64,000 nt of DNA from NCBI RefSeq assembly GCF_000455265.1, contig NZ_HG005139.1:723812-787811 (forward strand). The letters run 5' to 3'. This document shows, one piece after another, positions 45,041-54,727 of this stretch (positions are counted from its first letter, which is position 1; each line of letters starts with the position of its first letter). This DNA comes from Paenibacillus antibioticophila (lineage in GTDB: Bacteria; Bacillota; Bacilli; Paenibacillales; Paenibacillaceae). Below the pieces are notes generated by a model. The model made no database searches. It was not told the DNA's origin and worked only from the letters and a program-made list of their open reading frames with translations. The position numbers were made by a program, and so were the translations under genes.

Positions 45041-46159
45041 TTAACGCAGCTTGCCTTCCATAATATAATTTCGAAGATCGCGCAGGAGGCCGGCACGACT
45101 CATCGCGCCAAGCAGGATCAGGGCTGCCGGTCCTGCAACCAGACCGAGGAAGCCGAACAGCTTCAAGCCGACAAACATGGAGATCATGGTCGGCAGCGGA
45201 TCCAGTCCAACGCTGCTGGCCAGAATCTTAGGTTCAATGATCTGCCTTGCGATAATGATGACTCCGTACAACACAGCAAGACCGATGGCGAGGGAGGTGT
45301 CTCCTGTCATGAAGCAGTAAAGCAACCAGGGCAGCATGATCGTTCCTACGCCCAGGTAGGGGAGCAGATCGACGAATCCGATCAGGATGGCGTAAGTAAA
45401 AGCGGAATTGACGCCGAGCAGGAGCAGTCCGATCAGGACGATGAAGGCGGTCACGGATATGAGCACCAATTGCGCCTGGAAATAACCGGACAGGGCTTGC
45501 TGGAGATCCAGCCATACCTCGCGAAAGCTTTTTCGAAACCGTTCCGGAATCGCTTTTGCAAGCCAGATCATGTTTCTGGTCCACTGATTACTGATGAAGA
45601 AGGCTGCGGTTAAAATAACAACGAGCAGAATGCCCATGCTGGGCAGCGAGGTCAGCAATTGCAGGATCCCGCCCAGCAATCCATTCAGAAGCCGGGTGAT
45701 TGCCGATCCGACCGACTGAGCGGTTTGATCGATATTATTATGAATTGTCGTCTCATATCCGGGGTTGTTCGCAATAAATCGGTTGATCTCATTGATAATG
45801 TTATGAATGCCTTCGCTCTGCGTCCAATCCACGAACCAACTCTTCCACCGCATAAGATGTCCATCGAGCGATTCGGCGAGGATGAGCAATTCCTCGACCA
45901 TTCGGGTAACCGCAGCTGCAAGAACGATTCCTCCGCTTACGGCATAAATCAAAAGCGCCCCTGTAACGGCCAGCCAACGGGGTAATCTGAGAGTTATCTG
46001 CAGCCATCGGACCAGCGGATTAATCAGATAGGCAATCAGCCAAGCAATCAGAAACGGATAAAGGATAGGGAGCAGCCAGATAAATCCGCCAACGAGAAGG
46101 ATGATACATAAAGTAACCCAGGTGCCGCGCAGGATGCGCTTTGACATGATGTGATCCAT
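45041..46159 (-). CDS. ytvI: Sporulation integral membrane protein YtvI (AI-2E family)
   Basis: 372 residues with about seven to eight membrane helices (clusters at 10-65, 150-185, 220-300 and 315-355) in the AI-2E/PerM-like family pattern. YtvI is the sporulation-associated member and lies upstream of citZ in B. subtilis, as here. GGAAGGAGATGAA precedes the ATG at 46159. Convergent with argS, 18 bases from its stop; transported substrate unknown. Confidence 0.9.
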   Translation of the reverse strand: MDHIMSKRILRGTWVTLCIILLVGGFIWLLPILYPFLIAWLIAYLINPLVRWLQITLRLPRWLAVTGALLIYAVSGGIVLAAAVTRMVEELLILAESLDGHLMRWKSWFVDWTQSEGIHNIINEINRFIANNPGYETTIHNNIDQTAQSVGSAITRLLNGLLGGILQLLTSLPSMGILLVVILTAAFFISNQWTRNMIWLAKAIPERFRKSFREVWLDLQQALSGYFQAQLVLISVTAFIVLIGLLLLGVNSAFTYAILIGFVDLLPYLGVGTIMLPWLLYCFMTGDTSLAIGLAVLYGVIIIARQIIEPKILASSVGLDPLPTMISMFVGLKLFGFLGLVAGPAALILLGAMSRAGLLRDLRNYIMEGKLR

Positions 46160-46279
46160 CGTATTTCATCTCCTTCCGTTTGTTGGTGGGGACGGGCTCC
46201 TGTTCACATTTTATTTTCTTTATAAGTTATATATTCCGAAACAAATTTTATGTCGAAATGTGACATTAATCATTGCGCC

Positions 46280-46294
46280 GAGAAAGCGATTACA
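46280..46294 (+). promoter_or_regulatory. Possible cre site upstream of citZ
   Basis: GAGAAAGCGATTACA differs from the CcpA consensus WTGNAANCGNWNNCW only at its first two positions. B. subtilis citZ is under carbon catabolite control. Just downstream TTTATC-N5-GATAAA (about 46302-46318) is a separate perfect inverted repeat. Confidence 0.35.
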
Positions 46295-46350
46295 AAATTT
46301 ATTTATCTAGGTGATAAAATCATTTGATGATCGGAATGGGGAGTAACGTG

Positions 46351-46379
46351 TTCCCACGCTTTTAGAAATCCAGTATGAT
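46351..46379 (+). promoter_or_regulatory. Candidate promoter of citZ
   Basis: TTCCCA at 46351-46356, 17-base spacer, TATGAT at 46374-46379; four and five matches to the consensus hexamers. Start site would be about 45 bases before the citZ ATG. Confidence 0.4.
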
Positions 46380-46430
46380 AAATTTAACATGTTACCAAGA
46401 CAGTGATCCTCTAAAAGGAGAGATGTTCAA

Positions 46431-47543
46431 ATGACGGCTACCAAAGGATTGGAAGGGATTGTAGCAGCAACCTCCTCCATCAGTTCGATCCATGACGGTG
46501 TGCTTGCCTACCGCGGTATTAATATTGACGATCTGGCCGAAAAAGCAAGCTATGAAGAGGCGGCTTATTTGTTGTGGTACGGCAAGCTTCCCAATCGTGA
46601 TCAGCTCTCTGAGCTGCAGGAGCAATTGAATCGGTACGCTCCGGTTCCGGACGCTGTACTGGCACAGATGAAGCTGTATCCTGCCGAGGCGAACACCATG
46701 GCAGTCTTGCGAACCTCCGTATCTGCTCTGGCGTTATACGATGAGCAAGCTAACGATAATTCCCGGGAAAGCAATCAATTGAAGGCTATTAAGCTGCAGG
46801 CCCAACTGCCGACGCTGATCGCCGCCTTCGCCAGAATTCGTGAAGGAAAAGAACCGATTGCTCCAAAGCAGGGTGTCTCTCTCTCTTATAATTTCCTGTA
46901 TATGCTATCCGGTGAGGAGCCTGACCCGGTGGCGGTAAAAGCGCTTGATCAGGCCCTGGTTCTCCATGCCGATCATGAGCTGAATGCTTCAACCTTCTCC
47001 GCGCGAGTTACCATCGCCACATTGTCGGATATCTACTCCGGTGTTACTTCAGCGATTGGAACCTTGAAGGGGCCTTTGCATGGAGGAGCCAACGAAGCGG
47101 TTATGCAAATGCTGAGCGAGATCGGGACGCTTGATCAGGTAGAACCTTATATTCAGAAGAAGCTTGCCAATAAGGAAAAGATCATGGGATTTGGTCATCG
47201 GGTCTACAAGAATGGTGATCCTCGTGCGAAGCATCTTCAAAGGATGTCCCGTCAATTGGGATTGATGAAGGGTGATACTACCCTGTATGATATCTCCGTG
47301 AGAGTGGAGGAGCTTGTCACATCCCAAAAGGGATTGAAGCCCAATGTCGACTTTTATTCGGCATCGGTCTATACCATGTTAGGTATTCCACGGGATTTGT
47401 TCACACCGATTTTTGCAATCAGCCGCCTGTCCGGCTGGACTGCTCATGTGCTTGAACAGCTGGATGACAACCGCATTATCCGTCCGCGAGCCGAATATAC
47501 GGGGGCGACAAATCAGCAGTACATTCCGATTGATTTGCGCTAG
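46431..47543 (+). CDS. citZ: Citrate synthase
   Basis: 370 residues of the short Gram-positive citrate synthase type. Conserved His/Asp blocks: [12 protein letters not shown] (His), [28 protein letters not shown] and the later [14 protein letters not shown]. It condenses acetyl-CoA and oxaloacetate in the TCA cycle. AAAAGGAG precedes the ATG. First gene of citZ-icd-mdh, with a hairpin between citZ and icd. Confidence 0.97.
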   Translation: MTATKGLEGIVAATSSISSIHDGVLAYRGINIDDLAEKASYEEAAYLLWYGKLPNRDQLSELQEQLNRYAPVPDAVLAQMKLYPAEANTMAVLRTSVSALALYDEQANDNSRESNQLKAIKLQAQLPTLIAAFARIREGKEPIAPKQGVSLSYNFLYMLSGEEPDPVAVKALDQALVLHADHELNASTFSARVTIATLSDIYSGVTSAIGTLKGPLHGGANEAVMQMLSEIGTLDQVEPYIQKKLANKEKIMGFGHRVYKNGDPRAKHLQRMSRQLGLMKGDTTLYDISVRVEELVTSQKGLKPNVDFYSASVYTMLGIPRDLFTPIFAISRLSGWTAHVLEQLDDNRIIRPRAEYTGATNQQYIPIDLR

Positions 47544-47550
47544 GAAGAGA

Positions 47551-47572
47551 ACAACCCGGGAAACCGGGTTGT
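47551..47572. terminator. Hairpin between citZ and icd
   Basis: Perfect ACAACCCGG-GAAA-CCGGGTTGT stem with a tetraloop but no T tract after it (CATTGTGAT). More likely an mRNA processing or stability element or partial attenuator than a full terminator, so icd can still be read from the citZ promoter. Confidence 0.6.
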
Positions 47573-47665
47573 CATTGTGATAAAATAAAATTTGAAGTGA
47601 ATGAAGGCTGTTTTCTTGAACAACTTCAGGTATTACCAAATTCATATGAGGAGGAAACCATAGAC

Positions 47666-48961
47666 ATGCTGCAATTAGAAAAGTTTGACCTTCCGACGGA
47701 AGGCGAGAAGATCGTAATCGAGGACGGCAAGCTGAAGGTGCCGAATCAACCGGTTATCCCCTTCATTGAGGGAGACGGAACAGGAAGAGATATCTGGAAG
47801 GCGTCGAAGCGGGTGCTGGATGCAGCGGTGGAGAAGGCATACCGCGGCGAGAAAAAAATCGCCTGGTATGAGGTGTTTGCAGGAGAGAAGGCCTTTAATA
47901 CATACGGAGAATGGCTTCCGAATGATACGCTCGAAGCGATCCGTGAATACATTGTGGCGATCAAGGGACCGCTGACTACTCCGATCGGCGGAGGAATCCG
48001 ATCATTGAACGTGGCGCTCCGTCAGGAGCTGGACCTGTATGTATGTCTGCGTCCGGTTCGATACTTTGATGGTGTTCCGTCGCCGGTCAAGCGTCCCGAG
48101 CTTGTGGACATGGTTATTTTCCGTGAAAATACGGAGGATATCTACGCGGGAATTGAATATAAGGAAGGCTCTGAGGAAGTCAAGAAGGTGCTTGCTTTCC
48201 TGCAAAATGAGATGGGCGTGAAGAAGATTCGCTTCCCAGAGACATCCGGGATCGGGATAAAGCCGGTATCGGAGGAAGGCTCCAAGCGCCTCGTTCGTGC
48301 AGCGGTGGAATATGCAATCAAGCATAACCGCAAGAGCGTGACTTTGGTGCATAAAGGAAACATCATGAAGTTCACCGAGGGTGCATTCAAGAACTGGGGT
48401 TATGAGGTTGCCGAGGAGGAATTCGGCGACAAGGTATTTACCTGGGCCGAATATGACCGTATCAAGGAACAATCCGGAGCGGACGCGGCGAATCAGGCTC
48501 AGAAGGAAGCACAGGACGCAGGCAAGATTATTATCAAGGATGCTATTGCCGATATTGCGCTCCAGCAGGTGCTTACCCGTCCGACCGATTTTGACGTCAT
48601 TGCTACGCTCAATCTGAACGGCGATTATCTGTCTGATGCGCTGGCTGCACAGGTTGGAGGAATCGGGATTGCACCGGGTGCGAATATCAACTATGTGACC
48701 GGCCATGCGATCTTTGAGGCTACCCATGGCACGGCTCCGAAATATGCAGATCTGGATGTAGTCAATCCGGGCTCCGTGATTCTGTCCGGCGTCATGCTGC
48801 TTGAGCACCTGGGGTGGCAGGAAGCTGCCGACTTGATCTATAAGGGACTGGAGACTTCCATTAACAACAAGACGGTTACCTATGATTTTGCCCGCCTGAT
48901 GGAAGGCGCAACAGAAGTGAAATGCTCCGAATTTGCGGATCATGTTATAAAAAATATGTAG
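47666..48961 (+). CDS. icd: Isocitrate dehydrogenase (NADP+)
   Basis: 431 residues of the bacterial NADP-dependent type: [14 protein letters not shown], the substrate loop [18 protein letters not shown] with the conserved serine, [32 protein letters not shown] (19 residues) and [11 protein letters not shown]. Oxidative decarboxylation of isocitrate to 2-oxoglutarate. GAGGAGGAAA precedes the ATG at 47666; a longer frame to 47597 has no site. Nine bases separate it from mdh. Confidence 0.97.
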   Translation: MLQLEKFDLPTEGEKIVIEDGKLKVPNQPVIPFIEGDGTGRDIWKASKRVLDAAVEKAYRGEKKIAWYEVFAGEKAFNTYGEWLPNDTLEAIREYIVAIKGPLTTPIGGGIRSLNVALRQELDLYVCLRPVRYFDGVPSPVKRPELVDMVIFRENTEDIYAGIEYKEGSEEVKKVLAFLQNEMGVKKIRFPETSGIGIKPVSEEGSKRLVRAAVEYAIKHNRKSVTLVHKGNIMKFTEGAFKNWGYEVAEEEFGDKVFTWAEYDRIKEQSGADAANQAQKEAQDAGKIIIKDAIADIALQQVLTRPTDFDVIATLNLNGDYLSDALAAQVGGIGIAPGANINYVTGHAIFEATHGTAPKYADLDVVNPGSVILSGVMLLEHLGWQEAADLIYKGLETSINNKTVTYDFARLMEGATEVKCSEFADHVIKNM

Positions 48962-48970
48962 GAGGTCTTC

Positions 48971-49918
48971 ATGAAACGGAAGAAAATTACGGTGGTAGGC
49001 GCCGGATTTACAGGAGCGACCACAGCCCTGATGCTGGCCCAAAGAGAACTAGGAGACGTTGTTCTGCTTGATATTCCCCAATTGGAGAACCCGACAAAGG
49101 GCAAGGCGCTCGATATGCTGGAGGCCAGTCCGGTACAAGGCTTTGACAGTCAAATTATCGGAACATCCTCTTACGAGGATGCTGCGGATTCTGACATCGT
49201 GATTATTACTGCAGGGATTGCCCGCAAGCCAGGCATGAGCCGGGATGATCTGGTTCATACCAATGCGGGAATTGTAACTTCCGTTTGTGAAAATGTTAAG
49301 AAGTATTGCCCGGATTCCATCGTGATTATCCTTAGCAACCCGGTGGATGCCATGACTTATGCCGCTTATCAGGCACTTGGATTCCCCAAGAGCCGAGTCA
49401 TCGGCCAGTCCGGTGTACTGGATACAGCCCGCTACTGTACATTCATAGCCCAAGAGCTGAATGTCTCGGTGGAGGATGTACGAGGCTTCGTGCTGGGCGG
49501 CCATGGGGATGACATGGTGCCTCTGGTCCGGTATTCCAGTGTTGGCGGCATTCCGATCGATACCTTGATTTCCAAGGAGAGAATCGAGGAAATTGTTCAG
49601 CGGACACGGGTTGGCGGCGGCGAGATTGTCAATCTGCTTGGCAACGGCAGCGCCTATTATGCTCCTGCAGCATCGCTGGTTCAGATGACGGAAGCGATCC
49701 TGAAGGACAAGAAGCGCATCCTGCCGGTGATTGCTCTGCTTGAAGGGGAATACGGCTATGATGGTCTGTTCCTTGGGGTTCCGGTCACACTTGGCGGAGC
49801 CGGAATTGAGAAGGTATTCGAGCTTGAGCTCACATCCGAGGAGAAGGCGGCATTGGATAAATCTGCTGACTCGGTACGTGCAGTGATTGCTGTTGTCGAG
49901 AGCAAAGCAGGCGCTTAA
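48971..49918 (+). CDS. mdh: Malate dehydrogenase
   Basis: 315 residues, LDH-like MDH: NAD-binding [12 protein letters not shown], substrate Arg blocks [11 protein letters not shown] and the catalytic His in [10 protein letters not shown]. It oxidises malate to oxaloacetate for citrate synthase. TAGGAGGT is eight bases before the ATG. Last gene of the TCA operon; terminator follows. Confidence 0.97.
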   Translation: MKRKKITVVGAGFTGATTALMLAQRELGDVVLLDIPQLENPTKGKALDMLEASPVQGFDSQIIGTSSYEDAADSDIVIITAGIARKPGMSRDDLVHTNAGIVTSVCENVKKYCPDSIVIILSNPVDAMTYAAYQALGFPKSRVIGQSGVLDTARYCTFIAQELNVSVEDVRGFVLGGHGDDMVPLVRYSSVGGIPIDTLISKERIEEIVQRTRVGGGEIVNLLGNGSAYYAPAASLVQMTEAILKDKKRILPVIALLEGEYGYDGLFLGVPVTLGGAGIEKVFELELTSEEKAALDKSADSVRAVIAVVESKAGA

Positions 49919-49934
49919 TAGGATTTGGGATAGG

Positions 49935-49985
49935 AGAGGCTTTCTCCAAGATTTCAGGATCTTGAGAGAAGGCTTCTTCTTTCTT
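49935..49985 (+). terminator. Terminator after mdh
   Basis: GGCTTTCTCCAAGAT / ATCTTGAGAGAAGGCTT imperfect stem followed by a pyrimidine-rich CTTCTTTCTTTT tail. Confidence 0.7.
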
Positions 49986-50050
49986 TTATAGGTAGAAAAA
50001 GCTATAATAGATTATAATAAATCTAATTAGCGATGAAAGGTGGATATGAA

Positions 50051-50482
50051 ATGAACTTTGCATTTGTGGCAGTCATGTTCTTGCATATTCTTGGCACACT
50101 CGCACTCGGATTCTACGTACTCCTGCCTCTTGTGTTAGGAAAGGTCGGCAAGCTATCTCTGGCGGCACAGGAAGGAACGGTATCCGCTGTTAAAACCCTG
50201 AATACATACGCCCAAATCGCGTTGGTGCTTCAGCTGCTTACGGGCGGGTACTTGATGACATTCCGCGACTATTCCGTAACTTGGATGGTTATTGTGATCG
50301 TCCTCTTCCTGGCGATCGGGGCCCTTAGCGGAATGATGGGCAAGCCGCTTCGCGTTGCGATTGATGGAATTCGTTCGAAGAAAGGATTCCAGGAAGTCGC
50401 CGGCAAGCTGCGTGTATTCAGTAGTCTGTTGTGCGTATGCGTGCTGCTGATCGCTTTCTTTATGGTTTACCGCGCCATTTAA
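50051..50482 (+). CDS. Four-helix integral membrane protein, unknown function
   Basis: 143 residues, start at the ATG at 50051 with AAAGGTGG seven bases before; the in-frame ATG at 50033 would overlap that site. Four hydrophobic helices (about 4-28, 50-68, 77-98 and 121-141) and few charged residues outside the KPLRVAIDGIRSKKG loop. It vaguely resembles DUF2269-like membrane proteins, but I do not assign a family. A bidirectional terminator follows. Confidence 0.75.
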   Translation: MNFAFVAVMFLHILGTLALGFYVLLPLVLGKVGKLSLAAQEGTVSAVKTLNTYAQIALVLQLLTGGYLMTFRDYSVTWMVIVIVLFLAIGALSGMMGKPLRVAIDGIRSKKGFQEVAGKLRVFSSLLCVCVLLIAFFMVYRAI

Positions 50483-50521
50483 GTTTAAGTTAACGAATCA
50501 CAAAGCGACACCAGAAACAGG

Positions 50522-50574
50522 AAAGAGGCTGAACGAAGCGTCAATCATTTGACGTAAGTTCAGCCTCTTTGTTA
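50522..50574. terminator. Bidirectional terminator with nested stem
   Basis: AAAGAGGCTGAAC / GTTCAGCCTCTTT outer stem with an inner CGTCAA / TTTGACG stem. It ends two bases inside the stop codon of the convergent XRE gene. Confidence 0.85.
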
Positions 50575-50919
50575 TTCAGATGGGTTCGTATTCATTTCGT
50601 CCAGGTGTGCAAACATCATCTTCAGAATATCCAGGGCCAGCTGTTTTTCCTTTGGGGTCCGGTCGAGCATAATCTGACGGATCTGGTTCATGAATTGGTC
50701 GTCACTGATGGCGATAGAATCATGGAGCAGGTAGTCCACCGTTACGCCAAGCTGATTAGCCAGCTTAACCAAGGTGTCAAGGGAAAGGCTCCGTTCTCCT
50801 CTTTCAATTTGTCCGATATAGGCATCAGAAACCTCGACTTTTTCAGCGAGTTTTTCCTGAGTCCAATTCATTTTGTGGCGTTCTTCCCGAAGTCTTTTGC
50901 CTAGTGCATTGTAGTTCAT
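50572..50919 (-). CDS. XRE-family helix-turn-helix regulator
   Basis: 115 residues: N-terminal XRE domain (about 8-65, LREERHKMNWTQEKLAEKVE with recognition helix VSDAYIGQIERG) and a helical C-terminal part of about 45 residues, probably for dimerisation. AGGAGGGGAAC precedes the ATG. Divergent from the glycosyltransferase gene, which is a candidate target together with itself. The stop codon lies inside the shared terminator. Targets are not known. Confidence 0.88.
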   Translation of the reverse strand: MNYNALGKRLREERHKMNWTQEKLAEKVEVSDAYIGQIERGERSLSLDTLVKLANQLGVTVDYLLHDSIAISDDQFMNQIRQIMLDRTPKEKQLALDILKMMFAHLDEMNTNPSE

Positions 50920-51042
50920 AGTTCCCCTCCTATATTTACCATAGATAGAATAGCAGGCAAAGATAATAAACTAATTGTTTTGTTTTTATTTACTGACAGC
51001 ATTAATTGGTTTATTATGGAATTGATAGAAAGGGGAAGAGGT

Positions 51043-51927
51043 ATGACTTTGAACTGTAATATTTCAATTATTTTTACAGTGAAGAACGCTGGAATTGGCT
51101 TATACATGACCATGGAATCACTCAAGGTGACGCGGACGCATCTCCCTTATGAAGTCATTATTGTAGACGAGGGCTCGATCGACGGCTGCTGTGATTTTCT
51201 AATGTATTATCATTTTCCAAGCCCTCTGAAATTATTAAAGGGTCGGCCGGGGATTCCGTCCCGCAATCTGGCAGCCGCCCATGCCTCAGGGCAGGTTATT
51301 ATATTCTGCAACTCCAGTTTGTACTTTGAGGATGATTGCCTCGAGCTGTTATCCAGAAGAATTATGGACGAAGAAGTCGAAGCTCAGTCTCCCCGGATAA
51401 CCATACAGGCGCATGCGGGCAGCAGCAAGGGTCTGGAGGGCTGCGGAGGGATTCTTGATTCCTTCTCCATGTATCCGCTGCTTTACGAGGGAAGCGATGA
51501 ATTATGCTGGCTGTCGCCGGATTGCTGGGCTGTGAATCTTATGTGCTTCCGTGATCTGGGAGGCGTTGAGGAAGGGTTCAGCAGCAAGGAGCTGGAGACG
51601 GCTGAATTTTCGATAAGGTTATGGTTGTCCGGCGGCAGCTGCAGAATACAGGAGGAAGCAACCTTGACTGCGGTCTACAGGCCTAATTTTTCCTATGAGA
51701 CGGAAAGCTATCGCTGGGAGGATGATCTGCTGCTGCTATCCCATTTGCATTTATCTGATGAGAACATCCATAAGTGCCGGCAGCTGGTGCTGCAGTGTTC
51801 AGGCCCGGAGGTATTGCAGCATGAGAGAGAGATTGTAAGGATGGCTGCTTCGTCTCGCTATAAATATGCGTCCCGTCGTAAGCGAGAGGACTCCTGGCTG
51901 TTTAACCGATTCAAAGTGGGCGTATAA
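51043..51927 (+). CDS. Glycosyltransferase family 2-like protein
   Basis: 294 residues. GT-A fold: N-terminal strand ISIIFTVKNAGIGLYMTMES, the nucleotide-binding EVIIVDEGSIDGCCDFL (DDGS variant, DEGS) and a following RNLAAAHASG loop, as in GT2 enzymes. The second acidic motif is not clear, so the enzyme could be atypical. GGGGAAGAGG precedes the ATG at 51043. No membrane segment. Sugar donor and acceptor unknown. Confidence 0.75.
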   Translation: MTLNCNISIIFTVKNAGIGLYMTMESLKVTRTHLPYEVIIVDEGSIDGCCDFLMYYHFPSPLKLLKGRPGIPSRNLAAAHASGQVIIFCNSSLYFEDDCLELLSRRIMDEEVEAQSPRITIQAHAGSSKGLEGCGGILDSFSMYPLLYEGSDELCWLSPDCWAVNLMCFRDLGGVEEGFSSKELETAEFSIRLWLSGGSCRIQEEATLTAVYRPNFSYETESYRWEDDLLLLSHLHLSDENIHKCRQLVLQCSGPEVLQHEREIVRMAASSRYKYASRRKREDSWLFNRFKVGV

Positions 51928-52064
51928 CCGTTCTGTTGTTTGGTTTGCGGGCTGCGGTGGTAATGTACATTTTGAAACGGAATGCACGATAAGCATAAGA
52001 TTTGCGTGCAGGCCCATCCTAAGAGGTGGATTTCAAAATTGTACGATGAAAGGAGATTACATCG

Positions 52065-52934
52065 ATGTCAGGAAACGGACAGACCAAACAAACGTTGCCT
52101 CCTCAACATCAAGACAGACAGCCCGGAATTGAATCTAAAATGAATCCTCAGCCCGAATATGAGGGTAATTATCTTGCAGCCGGCAAGCTTCGCCAAAAGG
52201 TTGCGCTGATTACGGGCGGAGACAGCGGAATCGGAAGAGCCGTTGCGGTTGCCTATGCCAAAGAAGGGGCTGACGTAGCCATTGTATACCTGAATGAGCA
52301 TAGCGATGCCGAGAAGACCAAAGCAGAGGTCGAGCAGGAAGGGCGTAAATGTATTCTGATTCCAGGAGATGTCGGGGAAGAGAGCTTTGCGGCTAAAGCA
52401 GTCAAACAAACGGTGGAGGAGCTTGGAGGACTGGATATTCTGGTGAACAATGCGGCGGAACAGCATCCCCAGCCGGGGATTGAAGACATTACCGCAGACC
52501 AATTGGAGCGGACGTTCCGGACCAATATTTTCTCCATGTTCTATTTTGTAAAAGCTGCATTGCCTCATCTGAGCAAGGGCAGTGCCGTTATCAACACCGC
52601 ATCGGTTACAGCGTATCGGGGGAACCCGTCCCTGATCGATTACTCTTCAACCAAGGGGGCGATTGTCAGCTTCACACGGGCCCTATCCATGAATATTGTA
52701 GGAAAGACAGGAATCCGTGTAAATGCGGTCGCACCAGGTCCTATCTGGACACCTCTGATCCCCTCGACATTTGATGCGGACCAGGTCTCCAAGTTCGGAG
52801 GGGACACGCCAATGCAGCGTCCGGGACAACCTGAAGAGCTGGCTCCGGCTTATGTATATCTTGCTTGCGATGATTCCTCTTACATGAGCGGTCAGGTGCT
52901 GCATATCAATGGCGGAGAGATAGTTAACGGATAA
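52065..52934 (+). CDS. SDR-family oxidoreductase (general stress protein type)
   Basis: 289 residues. After an N-terminal extension of about 45 residues typical of the YdaD/YhdF (GSP39-like) group comes the Rossmann fold: TGGDSGIGRAVA, NNAAEQHPQPGIED, and the catalytic Ser-Tyr-Lys in ASVTAYRGNPSLIDYSSTKG (Y..xK). NADP-linked, substrate unknown. AAAGGAGAT precedes the ATG. In B. subtilis ydaD belongs to the sigma-B regulon; here only a weak GTTTGG-N14-TGGTAA resemblance is found upstream. Confidence 0.88.
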   Translation: MSGNGQTKQTLPPQHQDRQPGIESKMNPQPEYEGNYLAAGKLRQKVALITGGDSGIGRAVAVAYAKEGADVAIVYLNEHSDAEKTKAEVEQEGRKCILIPGDVGEESFAAKAVKQTVEELGGLDILVNNAAEQHPQPGIEDITADQLERTFRTNIFSMFYFVKAALPHLSKGSAVINTASVTAYRGNPSLIDYSSTKGAIVSFTRALSMNIVGKTGIRVNAVAPGPIWTPLIPSTFDADQVSKFGGDTPMQRPGQPEELAPAYVYLACDDSSYMSGQVLHINGGEIVNG

Positions 52935-52986
52935 GGGGCAGTTCATACAGCCGACTGTTTGGAGACGTACTTGAATATATGCAGCA

Positions 52987-53042
52987 CAAGCTCTCTGCCG
53001 GAATGGGATTGGTCCCATGAAAATCGGGCGGAGGGCTTTTTT
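52987..53042 (+). terminator. Terminator after the SDR gene
   Basis: AGCTCTCTGCC pairs imperfectly with GGGCGGAGGGCT, enclosing a GGGATTGGTCCC hairpin, followed by TTTTTT. Confidence 0.65.
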
Positions 53043-53148
53043 CATCCTTTAACTTCTTTGAAATTTGTATATTATTTGAACATTCATTTCGTTACCATGA
53101 TATTATTAAATTGCATGTAATCAAGATGTGAGAGGAGATCTTTGGCAT

Positions 53149-54723
53149 ATGGGTAAATATGAAGAAAGTGTGTATCGGTTAATTGTAGAAACCTCCACCA
53201 ACCTGCCCGGAGATGTGCGGAGAGCGGTTCAGGAAGGCAAAAACAAGGAAAATCGGGGAACGAGAGCCGGACTTGCTCTATCGACGATTGCTGATAATAT
53301 TACCATGGCCGAGGAGCAGGTATCTCCAATTTGTCAGGATACCGGGATGCCGGCATTCCTGATACATACACCGGTTTTGGTTAATCAGCTTGAACTGAAG
53401 CGGGATATTAAGGCGGCCATTAATCGGGCAACGAAGGAAGGCAAGCTGCGTCCGAACTCGGTAGATTCCTTAACCGGGGAGAACAGCGGCGATAACCTGG
53501 GGCCTGGCACACCGGTGTTTCATTTTGAACAATGGGAAGAGGATTATATTGATTTGCGGCTGATCCTGAAAGGGGGCGGCTGTGAAAATAAAAATATTCA
53601 ATACAGCCTTCCGGCAGAGCTGGAGGGGCTGGGGAAAGCCGGACGGGACCTGGACGGAGTACGCAAATGCATCCTCCATGCGATCTATCAGGCCCAGGGA
53701 CAGGGCTGCAGCGCCGGTTTTATCGGGGTGGGGATTGGAGGCGACCGCACCACGGGCTATGAGCTGGCAAAGCAGCAGCTGTTCCGTATGGTGGATGATG
53801 TGAACCCTCATCCGGATCTGGCCCGGCTGGAGGAATATATTATGGAGACAGGGAACCAGCTCGGCATTGGCACGATGGGCTTTGGCGGCGAAGTGACCCT
53901 GCTGGGCTGCAAGATCGGCGCAGCAAACCGGCTTCCGGCAAGCTTTTTCGTCTCCGTGGCCTATAACTGCTGGGCATTCCGCCGTCAAGGCATCAAGCTG
54001 TCGCCGGAGACCGGAGAGCTGCTCGCTTGGTTGTATCCGGAAGGAAGCGGGTTCGGAATGGACCAAGAGGATGACGCATCGTTACGGCAAGCAGAGGACA
54101 ATGCGGAAGTGCAAGCACCTCCTTCTGGTGAAACTGCGCAGGGAACCCGCGAGATTTATTTGCAGACCCCGATTACCGAGGAGCAGATACGCGCTTTGCG
54201 GGTAGGAGATGTGGTCATCATTCAAGGAGAGATGCATACCGGCAGGGACGCTCTTCATAAATACTTGATCGATCATGATGCGCCGGTTGATCTGAATGGA
54301 GCGGTTATTTATCATTGCGGTCCGGTCATGCTGAAGGATGAAGAGGGCTGGCATGTCAAGGCCGCCGGTCCGACAACAAGTATTCGCGAAGAGCCCTACC
54401 AGGGAGATATTATCAAGAAGTTCGGCATTCGCGCCGTGATCGGCAAGGGTGGTATGGGGAAGCGCACTTTGGCAGCTCTTCAGGAGCACGGGGCGGTCTA
54501 TTTGAATGCGATTGGCGGAGCAGCCCAGTACTACGCCAAGTGCTTTAAAAAAGTAAACGGCGTGGACTTTATGGAATTTGGCATCCCGGAAGCGATGTGG
54601 CATCTCGAGGTGGAAGGCTTTGCAGCTATAGTCACTATGGATTCGCATGGGAATAGTCTTCACGCCGGCGTAGAGCAGGCATCCCTGGAGAAGCTATCGA
54701 TGTTTAAGGAAGCGGTGTTCTAA
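53149..54723 (+). CDS. Class I fumarate hydratase (Fe-S dependent)
   Basis: 524 residues covering the alpha and beta parts of class I fumarase in one chain. Cluster-ligand cysteines appear in SPICQDTGMPAF (residue about 66), VTLLGCKIGAAN and ENKN-preceding GGGCENKN; the beta part begins near residue 345 (REIYLQTPITEEQIRALRVG). Catalyses fumarate to malate with an oxygen-labile 4Fe-4S cluster. AGAGGAGATC precedes the ATG at 53149. Four bases separate it from phoR, which is an unusual pairing. Confidence 0.92.
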   Translation: MGKYEESVYRLIVETSTNLPGDVRRAVQEGKNKENRGTRAGLALSTIADNITMAEEQVSPICQDTGMPAFLIHTPVLVNQLELKRDIKAAINRATKEGKLRPNSVDSLTGENSGDNLGPGTPVFHFEQWEEDYIDLRLILKGGGCENKNIQYSLPAELEGLGKAGRDLDGVRKCILHAIYQAQGQGCSAGFIGVGIGGDRTTGYELAKQQLFRMVDDVNPHPDLARLEEYIMETGNQLGIGTMGFGGEVTLLGCKIGAANRLPASFFVSVAYNCWAFRRQGIKLSPETGELLAWLYPEGSGFGMDQEDDASLRQAEDNAEVQAPPSGETAQGTREIYLQTPITEEQIRALRVGDVVIIQGEMHTGRDALHKYLIDHDAPVDLNGAVIYHCGPVMLKDEEGWHVKAAGPTTSIREEPYQGDIIKKFGIRAVIGKGGMGKRTLAALQEHGAVYLNAIGGAAQYYAKCFKKVNGVDFMEFGIPEAMWHLEVEGFAAIVTMDSHGNSLHAGVEQASLEKLSMFKEAVF

Positions 54724-54727
54724 TAAA

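Noticed and set aside
48002..49042. 346-codon open frame opposite icd
   Set aside because: Antisense shadow; Cys/His-rich translation without domain pattern.
51935..51975. Sigma-B promoter for the SDR gene
   Set aside because: GTTTGG-N14-TGGTAA has only four matches in the -10, too weak to list.
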